A model generated the notes under the pieces. That model had not been told where the DNA came from and did not search any database. It saw nothing but the letters and a program-made list of their open reading frames with translations. The position numbers and the translations under genes were made by a program. A DNA stretch of 5,491 bases, taken from assembly GCA_947381255.1 (NCBI GenBank), contig CANCUC010000142.1:1-5491 (forward strand). The letters are read 5' to 3'. This document shows positions 1 through 5,491 of this stretch, piece after piece (within the stretch, counting starts at the first letter, position 1; each line of letters opens with the position of its first letter). Source of the DNA: Actinomycetota bacterium (GTDB lineage Bacteria; Actinomycetota; Actinomycetes; Nanopelagicales; Nanopelagicaceae).

Positions 1-227
1 GTACTTGCTGAACCAATTAACCCTGAGTCGGTTGAACAGTTAATTCCCGAAACACCGGTGATCTGCCAAGTACCAGTACCGGTTATAGCGGGACCGCTTG
101 CTGGTCCTTGAATTGTTGCGGTAAATGTAATTGTTGAACCAAGAGCCGCTGTCGCTGCGCTAGCGGAGACTGAAACGTTAGGTAGGTATTGGAATACCAA
201 AGTTGAGGTGCTTGAAGCCGTATTTGC
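1..227 (-). other. Ig-like domain 9, cut by the window edge
   Basis: It has YLPNVSVSASAATAALGS, TITFTATIQGPASGPA, GTWQITGV and the first cysteine (GINCSTDSG). The second cysteine and the closing motif lie beyond position 1, so the repeat string continues outside the window. Confidence 0.78.
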
Positions 228-3200
228 TACGGCGTTATATGTGCCATCAGTTGCAACGCTAAAGCTCGCACCATAGGTACCTGCCTTGATTGCGTGCGCC
301 AAAGTACATGTGTACGTAGCGACACCCGAAACGTTAATTGGGCCAGAGGTGGAAGAACAACTGGTTACACCTGTAACTCCGGTGAGACTCCATGTTCCAG
401 ATCCAGTTGGAACATCCGCATTAACAGTTCCGGTTACCTGCGCCGTGAATGTGATTTGATCGGCGAGGTTTGCGGTCGACGAATTGGCAGTTACCACAAT
501 GCTCGTTGGGTTAACTGTTGCGATACTGGTCGTAGGTGTAAGTAGAGAGTTAGAAATACTTGCGCTGTAGTTACTGTCTCCAGGATAGCTAAAAGTGGCG
601 GTGTAGACGCCGCCATTTACCGCAGTTACAGGACAGGTGTAGGAAACGGACGTTGCGTCAGATGTTGTCGCTGGGGTGGACGAGCAAACATAAGGAGTAC
701 TCACTCCCCCGACAAGTCGACTGCTATTTCCGTTGACGTAAATAGTCCAGGTACCCGCAACCGCAGTTGGAAGCGATGCTCCCGCAATCTTTGAAACTTG
801 AGCAGTGAAGGTGAATGAAGATCCAAGTGCGGCAGATGGAGAGCTTGTAGTCACCGTGACATTTGGCGAACCATTGTTGACTGTGATTCGTGAAGGTGTT
901 GGAAGAGCTGTGGCAGAAACGGAGGTGTAACTGGTATCACCTGGATAGGTGAATGTTGCACCGAATGATCCGACAACGGGCGCGGTGAAATTACATGTGT
1001 ACGTTGCTACAGCACCCACACCGACTGGCGTGGTTGAACCGGAACAGGAGAATCCAGTCGCTCCGCCATTGAGAGTGATTGCCCAACCGGCGGTGCCAGT
1101 TGGTGAGACAGCATTAGTTGGACCAGTAACTGTTGCAGTGAATGTGAGTGTGGCACCCAAAATTACGGGTGATGCTGAAGCGGTGACCACTACTGATGGA
1201 GAGTATTGAGCGACGGTCACCTTCGTCAGTGCAGTCGTGTTGAGGGTTACCGCGTTGTAATTGCCGTCTCCAGGATAAACAAATGTCGCAGAATATGAAC
1301 CAGCCACGCTCGCGTAGAAGGAACATGTGTAGTTCGCAATATTGTTGGTCGACGAACCAGCACCTTGTGCGCCTACTGGGGAAAGTCCGTCAGAGACCAC
1401 ACATGATGGGCTTCCAGGTCCCACAATCGTCCACGCTGGAGTTCCAACACCATTGGTTGGTGTCACACCATTAGTTGGGCCAGTGACGGGTGCAACAAAT
1501 GAGATGAGTGAACCTAGGGTTGCAGAAGTTGGGCTTCCCTGAATCGGAATACTGTTCAATGGAGAGTAAGCAGATACGGTTGTTGTCGATGAATTTCCAC
1601 TTACAACTGAGGTGTAGTTGGAATCCCCGGCGTAGGTAAAGACTGCGATGTAATCACCGGTGTTGGTAGCACCCGTGACCGTACATGTGTACGTCACTGC
1701 ACTCGCAGCATTTGATGCCCCAGTAGTTCCTGAAGCTGGACCAGTTGTTGAACAGGTCGCTGCAGGTGCTTTTATCGCACCCGATCCAGAGAGGACCCAG
1801 CTTCCATTGCCAGTAGGTGCAGGGAAAGGTCCTTGGGTAAGTGTTGGGGTAACTGTTGCAGTAAATGTGAATGTCGCTGGGCTGTTAGCGGTGGCTGGGT
1901 TTGTAGAGCTAGCAAAACTAACCGTCGGCGTATTTTTAGCAACAGCGACAGTATTTGAAGATGATGTAAGAGTTACTGCGCTGTAGTTGGAATCGCCTGG
2001 GTAATTGAAATTGACTCCATAGTTTCCGATTGTTGCCGTCGTTAAGGTACAGCTATAGGTGTAGGTCGTTTGAGGTGGTCCACCACTTGGAGTTGATGCG
2101 ACAGAACAAGTAGGACTTGACGTACCTGTGACCGTCCAGACTCCAGTACCAGTGGGAGCAACCGCAAGACTTGGAACTGTCAAAGTCGCCGTAAATGTTT
2201 CGGTTTGACCAGGAAGGATAGTTGTGAAATTTCCGCTAACGGCGATTACTGGAGTGTAGGTAGCAACCGTTGTGGTTGCAGCTGCAGCAACAGTAGTTCC
2301 AGAAGCAGCTCCAGTTCCAGTTCCTAGAACCGTAAAGGTCGTACCTGTTGGAATCGAATTGATAGTGAAAGTGCCGTTGTATGCAGCGATGCTTGCTCCG
2401 CTGACTGTCACAGTTTGTCCGACGGTGAGAACTGCCGAATTAGGAATCGTATACGTCATGACGGTTCCGGTACCACTTGTCGTGGCGGCGGCAGAAGTTC
2501 CTGATGCAGTTGCGGTTACGTTGGTGTAGTTGCTATCACCGAGGTAGGTGAAGGTTGCGCCATACGTACCAGCAGTTGTTGCAGTGACCGTGCACGTCCA
2601 AAGCGCAATATTGTTTGTAGAAGATCCGCTACTTGCGGTTGGAGATAAAGACGTTGATGTACAAGTTTTTCCGGTGCCGCCAGTTCCGTTCAGTGCCCAA
2701 ACCCAGGTTGTGACCGTGGTGCCCGTTGAAGCACCGGTACCAGTGCTATTAGTTGTGAATTTCGTTCCCGTAGTAACGGTGATTGTGTATGTGCCGTTGT
2801 AAAGAGGATTTGTCGATCCAGAGATTACAACTTGTTGTCCAGAGAAAAGTCCGGCAGTACTTGCGACGGTGTATGTAGCGAGAGCACCAGTTCCGCTGGT
2901 CGCGGTGACGGCGAAGGTACCTGCTGGGGTGGAACCGTTTGCAGCTCCGATCACGGCTGCCGTAAAGGTGACCGTGGAACCCAGCGTAGCAACGGTGTTA
3001 TTTCCATAGACGACAACCGTCGGAGTTGCGCGAGCCGCTGTAGCCACAGAGGGAGCTCCAGCCGTTGCAGTCCTCAGAATGTAGAAACTATCTCCTGGGT
3101 AGACAAATGACGCGGTATAAGTTCCGCCGTTGATAACAATTACCTGGCAGGTGTAAGTAGATACGTTTCCAACTACCGTGACGGCCGGCAAAGTGGTGCA

Positions 3201-5491
3201 TGAAGTAACGTTGGCAGTTCCACCAATGGTCCACATGGAAGCCAGATTGGCGCTCGACGGTGCGATGTTTGGTGGGTTTGTACCAGTGACTGTTGCAGTA
3301 AAGGTAATGGTGTTACCGACTGCAGGGGTGGCATTACTGACAACATATGAAGCCGTGTAGGCATAATTCTGATCGTTTGAAATAGTCCATCCGCCAACGA
3401 GACCGGCAAAGGCAGTTGAGGAGGCTCCCGTAGTTACGTTTGCAACCGTGATTGTTGATGAACCAGGGTTGACTGATGTGATAACAAAAGATCCGTTAAA
3501 TCCTGCCGTGGTTGCACCTTGAATGGTAATTGTTTGCCCAGTAGCAAGTCCGGTTGTACTTGCAAGTGTGTAAGTGACGACAGTTCCTGATCCAGAGATT
3601 GCGCTCACTGCAATTGGATTGCTAAAAATTGCTTGGGCGGTTCCACCGGCACCGGAGCCAGTTGTAAATGTTGTAAAGGTAGTTCCATTTGGAACGCTTA
3701 GAATCGTGAAAGTACCGTTATAAGCCGCGACCGCAGATCCTGTGATTGCCACAGGTTGGCCAACTATCAATCCAGTCGTGCTTGCAACTGTGTATGTAGC
3801 AACTGATCCTACGGAGGTAATTGCCGTAACTGCAGTTGTTCTACCTGCCAAAGCGGAACGAGCGAGAAGTCCCGACTGGTTGTAGTAGGTGACAGGCGCA
3901 GCAGCCGAAGACATTGTCACACCGGTCTTAAATGCCTGTGCCGACCAACCAGCAAGAGTTTGGCTATACGCGGCTACGCCAAAGTTGCTCTCCCACGTGG
4001 TGAGTGCCGCTCCAGTAAGTGCTGTGATATTCCACGCGCCGAGATTCTGATTCTCTGCCGAGGTGAGGAAGATGGAAGCCATCGTGGTGACTTTTCCGGT
4101 GTTCCAAGCGCTGATGTCCTGGTTGAAGTTTGTAGCTCCTTGGAACATGGATGTCATGTTTATAACTTGAGTGGTGTTCCATGTAGAGATGTTCTGATTA
4201 AAAGTAGTTGCACCGTTAAACATGGAGGTTGCATTGACGTTAGTGGTGGAGCTACCCAACAACCAATTCAACATTGCAACGTTTAAGTTGGTATCTGACT
4301 GGAACATGCTTGTGAAGGTGGCAACCAATGAGGTGTTCCAGATATTTCCGGATCCAGAGTAACTAAGTGCCACTCCACCGTTATTAAAAGCCGTTGCACC
4401 TTGGAACATAGAAGCCATGGTGATGACTTTGCTGGTATCCCATGTACTTACATCCTGGTTGAAGATGGTTGCACCTTGGAACATCGATGCCGCTGAGACG
4501 TTAGTGGTAGCTGATCCAAGCTTCCAGCCTGACATTGCTACGTTGAGGTTTGTGTCATTTAGGAACATATTCGCAAAAGTGGTTACAAGAGTGGTATTCC
4601 AGATATTTCCAGACCCAGAGTAACTAAGCGCGGATCCACCGTTATTGAAGGCTGTAGCCCCGCTGAACATCGCGGACATATTTGTAGCTAGGTGGGTGTC
4701 CCATGAACTCACATTTTGATTAAAGACAGTTGCACCTTGGAACATCGAGGTAAAGGTGGTTACCTTGCCGAGATTCCAAATATTTCCAGAGCCAGAGTAA
4801 GCCAAAGCGCTTCCGCCATTGTTATAAGCGGTAGCTCCGTTGAACATGGAGGTTACGTTTGTAACCCAGAAGGTGTTCCACGAACTTACATCCTGGTTAA
4901 ATGCAGTTGCGCCTTGGAACATCGACGTTAAGTTGGTCGCCGCTGCTGCGGTAAAGCCAGGGGCCCAACTTGAAATGCTTGAATTAAAAGCTGTGGCACC
5001 TTGGAACATCGAAGTGAAGTTGGTTACGAGTCCAACGTTCCAAAGATTTGCAGATGTGTTCATCTTCGAATTCGAAACACCTGAAGCGCTTCCGTTGTTG
5101 AACGCTGTGGCGTTCTGGAACATCGAAGTCATGTTTGTTGCTAGGTGCGTATCCCAGTTACTGAGATCCTGGTTGAAGAGAGTTGCACCTGAGAACATCG
5201 AGGTGAAGTTCGTGACCTTGCTAACATCCCACGTCGAAATATTTGCATCATTGAATGTAGAAGCACCCAAGAAAGCAAAGCTCATATTGGTGATGTTGTT
5301 ACCAGCGATGGATGCTGGCACGCTTGAGAGCGAAGTACAGTTATAAAAAGCACCGGAGAGGCTGGTCATTGCCGAACCGATTCCCGTTACCGCGGTTAGG
5401 TAGGTGTAACCAGCGTTAACACCTCCTGGCCAAACCGCGTTTCCGTTTCCGAATGCCATAGTTCCTGTAACGGATATTCCCACACGAACCG
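1..5491 (-). CDS. Internal part of a giant surface protein: DUF285/BspA-like repeats followed by Ig-like repeats (both ends outside the window)
   Basis: One minus-strand frame, with codons from 5489 down to 3, is open for 1,829 codons with no stop. No start is chosen because the first residues (VRVGISVTGTMAFGNG) already look like the inside of a DUF285 domain. Fragment residues 54-494 are DUF285/BspA-like repeats, 495-701 are the C-terminal cap interrupted by two inserted modules, and 707-1829 are nine Ig-like domains with two more modules. The composition is typical of secreted repeat proteins: rich in Thr, Ser, Ala, Gly, Asn and Val, with about three Glu, 14 Lys and 7 Arg. Each complete Ig domain has two cysteines, suggesting disulfides and an extracellular location. 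No signal peptide, membrane segment, sorting signal or enzyme motif is visible. An adhesin or surface-structure role is inferred from the family types, not shown. The frame and the domain classes are well supported; the function is not. Confidence 0.95.
228..557 (-). other. Ig-like domain 8, with a degenerate closing motif
   Basis: It has NPTSIVVTANSSTANLAD, QITFTAQVTG, GTWSLTGV, a cysteine pair with 16 residues between, and GTYGASFSVATDGTYNAV. The usual YPGDSNY is replaced by VATDGTY (TDGTY at about 237-251), the only complete domain without the PGD or AGD/LGD turn. Confidence 0.78.
558..917 (-). other. Ig-like domain 7
   Basis: It has SPNVTVTTSSPSAALGSS, FTFTAQVS, GTWTIYVNG, a cysteine pair with 16 residues between, and GGVYTATFSYPGDSNY with GDSNY at 567-581. 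Confidence 0.82.
918..1247 (-). other. Ig-like domain 6
   Basis: It has QYSPSVVVTASASPVILGAT, the LTFTATVTGPTNAV segment, GWAITLNGG, a cysteine pair with 16 residues between, and GSFGATFTYPGDTSY at 927-941. Together with domain 8 it is the shortest regular unit (330 bp spacing). Confidence 0.82.
1248..1604 (-). other. Ig-like domain 5
   Basis: It has ATLGSLISFVAPVTGPTNGV, PAWTIVG, a cysteine pair with a long 25-residue spacing, and GSYSATFVYPGDGNY at 1257-1271. It shares LSP and GSSTNNIA with domain 2 and lacks the inserted module, so it serves as the empty-site comparison. Confidence 0.8.
1605..1952 (-). other. Ig-like domain 4
   Basis: It begins KNTPTVSFASSTNPATANSP, has GSWVLSG, a cysteine pair with 22 residues between, and ends GDYIAVFTYAGDSNY with GDSNY at 1614-1628. 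It is one of the longer units, with an extra loop around GPFPAPTGNG. Confidence 0.8.
1974..2276 (-). other. Ig-like domain 3
   Basis: It begins TYTPVIAVSGNFTTILPGQT, has GVWTVTG, a cysteine pair with 18 residues between, and ends IGNYGVNFNYPGDSNY with GDSNY at 1983-1997. It holds one of only three glutamates in the whole fragment. Confidence 0.8.
2277..2495 (-). repeat. AYNGTF module, copy 4 (about 73 codons, in the linker between Ig-like domains 2 and 3)
   Basis: It reads SAAATTSGTGTVMTYTIPNS, then AVLTVGQTVTVSG, AAYNGTFTINSIPTGTTFT and a Gly/Ala/Thr tail. The YNGT codons are at 2370-2381. It sits between GDSNYTNVTATASG, the end of domain 2, and TTTVATYTPVIAVSG, the start of domain 3. Ordinary linkers in this protein are short. 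The GDSNY-to-GDSNY distance here is 543 bp; subtracting the module gives about 324 bp, close to the normal spacing. The exact edges are uncertain by a few codons. Confidence 0.78.
2520..3041 (-). other. Ig-like domain 2, interrupted by module copy 3
   Basis: The first part (ATLGSTVTFTAAVIGAANGS, then TPAGTF) lies at about 2913-3041. After the inserted module the domain resumes with WVWALNG, the cysteine pair (22 residues between) and GTYGATFTYLGDSNY at 2526-2540. Domain 5 is its closest uninterrupted relative here: both share LSP and GSSTNNIA before the second cysteine. Confidence 0.78.
2706..2912 (-). repeat. AYNGTF module, copy 3 (69 codons, nested inside Ig-like domain 2)
   Basis: It reads AVTATSGTGALATYTVASTA, then GLFSGQQVVISG, LYNGTYTITVTTGTKFT and a Gly/Thr/Ser tail. 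The YNGT codons are at 2790-2801. It starts right after the STPAGTF segment of Ig domain 2 and ends right before the domain's Trp strand (WVWALNG, first Trp at 2703-2705), so the Ig domain is interrupted. The spacing from the GDSFY of domain 1 to the GDSNY of domain 2 is 555 bp. Without the 207 bp module it is 348 bp, which fits the 330-369 bp spacing of the uninterrupted domains. Confidence 0.8.
3072..3368 (-). other. Ig-like domain 1
   Basis: It follows the cap directly. It has the opening strand (ATPAVGNTITFTATVTG), the Trp strand (MWTIGG), a cysteine pair (SC...STYTC, 16 residues between) and the closing GGTYTASFVYPGDSFY, with GDSFY at 3081-3095. This pattern is that of bacterial Ig-like repeats of the Big_3_5 type ('Ig-like domain repeat protein'). 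Confidence 0.8.
3396..3611 (-). repeat. AYNGTF module, copy 2 (72 codons, inside the DUF285 cap)
   Basis: It begins AVSAISGSGTVVTYTLASTT, continues GLATGQTITIQG, then AGFNGSFVITSVNPGSSTIT, and ends just before the second half of the cap (GLVGGWTIS). The FNGS codons, equivalent to YNGT, are at 3489-3500. It is the copy in tandem with copy 1 and shares the ASTTGL block with it. Similarity to copies 3 and 4 is clear in the protein but patchy in the DNA. Confidence 0.8.
3612..3833 (-). repeat. AYNGTF module, copy 1 (74 codons, inside the DUF285 cap)
   Basis: It begins AVTAITSVGSVATYTVASTT, continues GLIVGQPVAITG, then AAYNGTFTILSVPNGTTFT, and ends in a Gly/Thr/Ala-rich tail. The YNGT codons are at 3711-3722. 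It lies directly next to copy 2, with the YNG landmarks 222 bp (74 codons) apart. The pattern of short beta strands, TGL-x-x-GQ-x-V-x-I-x-G and YNGTF suggests a small beta-rich fold. I recall similar 'V-ITG--P-AYNGTYTVT-V--TTFT' stretches in phage and bacterial structural or surface proteins, but cannot confirm a named family. Confidence 0.8.
4008..5333 (-). repeat. DUF285/BspA-like leucine-rich-type repeat array
   Basis: About 14 to 15 consecutive units of the form (V-T-N-M-T-S)-M-F-(Q-G-A-T-A)-F-N-Q-D-(V/I)-S-x-W-(N/D)-T are translated here. The Met-Phe codons show on the plus strand as 'gaacat', for example near 5195, 5120, 5005, 4918, 4845, 4741, 4667, 4563, 4478, 4404, 4303 and 4142. This is the signature of the DUF285/BspA-like repeat found in surface proteins of mycoplasmas, Bacteroidetes and many aquatic bacteria, where it forms a solenoid and is often linked to adhesion. 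The leading unit (GAFYNCTSLSSVPASI, near 5340) resembles the usual first repeat. The last unit (ASIFLTSAENQNLGAWNI, near 4070) is degenerate, as expected before the cap. Some units are lengthened by an NNGG-SGSGNIWN segment. Confidence 0.9.
4239..4760 (-). repeat. Tandem duplication of an 87-codon (261 bp) block inside the DUF285 array
   Basis: Positions 4239-4499 and 4500-4760 align as two head-to-tail copies of exactly 261 bp. The landmark 'gttagtgg' starts at 4239 and again at 4500, and 'ttccagatatttcc' starts at 4336 and 4597. Each copy encodes about three DUF285 units, including the lengthened unit with NNGG, LSYSGSGNIWN, then DTNLNVAM and W-LGS-TTNV. The copies keep exact nucleotide runs of 12 to 14 bases, so the duplication is younger than the individual units. 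Further partial copies of the GNIWN segment lie at 4774 and, more diverged (ANLWN), at 5038. Offsets between the four landmarks are 261, 177 and 264 bp, all whole numbers of codons. Confidence 0.85.

Larger units (their letters stand above)
3387..4007 (-). other. C-terminal cap of the DUF285 array, split by an inserted pair of modules
   Basis: After the last repeat the protein reads AAYSQTLAGWSAQAFKTGVT, then YYNQSGLLARSALAG (ending at 3843). About 149 codons later it reads GGWTISNDQ, with the Trp at 3387-3389. From knowledge of the family, DUF285 arrays commonly end in a cap of the type 'YD-LLIGWSAQ-LQ-GVTF...Y....AAARA-LI---GWTITDGG', in which the ALI and GWTI parts are only a few residues apart. 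Here the two halves are recognisable but separated by positions 3396-3842, which hold two copies of the AYNGTF module. The match to the cap is by memory of the family pattern, not by alignment. Confidence 0.7.

Noticed and set aside
304..1692. Recurring near-palindrome 'gtacatgtgtac' (at 304-315 and 1681-1692, with variants near 991 and 1321), a possible operator
   Set aside because: Each lies in the same place of an Ig domain and is fully explained by the conserved Tyr-Thr-Cys codons (tac aca tgt). There is no promoter nearby.
1660..1986. Plus-strand open frames opposite the Ig domains (also near 949-1209, 2272-2529 and 2548-2802)
   Set aside because: These are valine/alanine/proline-rich antisense shadows of Thr/Ala/Gly/Asn-rich coding sequence, with no ribosome binding sites or conserved motifs.
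3173..3409. Minus-strand open frames at 3173-3409, 1114-1326 and 3964-4182
   Set aside because: All are in a different phase from the continuous 1,829-codon frame, and their translations show no domain pattern.
2277..3833. The four modules as DNA transposons or introns/inteins
   Set aside because: They have no terminal inverted repeats, target-site duplications or encoded enzyme, and no intein or intron splice motifs. All are in-frame coding sequence with beta-strand-like patterns, so they are treated as protein modules.
4000..5330. Regularly spaced repeats that might suggest a CRISPR array
   Set aside because: The repeats are imperfect, in frame and encode the DUF285 motif continuously. 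There are no unique spacers between identical direct repeats.
4840..5346. A 168-codon open frame on the plus strand
   Set aside because: It is the antisense of the DUF285 array. Its repetitive residues (VAPWNIEVKLV) are just the reverse complement of the Met-Phe / Gly-Ala-Thr codons of the real gene, and it matches no family known to me.

Overview
The window is an internal slice of one very large gene on the minus strand. Reading from position 5489 down to position 3, one frame stays open for 1,829 codons, with no stop and no convincing start. Both ends of the gene lie outside the window. There is no intergenic DNA, RNA gene, insertion sequence or CRISPR array, and the shorter open frames in other phases, on both strands, are shadows of this gene.

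The protein is a repetitive, probably extracellular protein with two architectures. The N-terminal third (about 5333 down to 3843) is a BspA-like/DUF285 leucine-rich-type array of Met-Phe, Phe-Asn-Gln-Asp and Trp-Asn-Thr units, ending in the family's usual C-terminal cap. The rest (about 3368 to 1) is a string of nine bacterial Ig-like domains. Most carry the 'YPGDSNY' hallmark, and each of the eight complete ones has two cysteines.

The most interesting point is a third element. A roughly 70-residue module (consensus: ATYTVAST-TGL, GQ-V-I-G, AAYNGTF-I, GTTFT) occurs four times, each time in frame, at three different kinds of site. A tandem pair splits the DUF285 cap, one copy sits inside Ig domain 2, and one sits in the linker between Ig domains 2 and 3. 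Subtracting the module restores normal spacing at each site. It behaves like a nested, wandering protein module.

Organism: bacterial. GC looks a little under 50%. Giant Ig-repeat proteins with this YPGDSNY signature are familiar from actinobacteria, including low-GC freshwater bacterioplankton, and that is my best but weak guess. The likely role is a cell-surface or secreted adhesin-like protein. No catalytic domain, signal peptide or anchor is visible in the slice.
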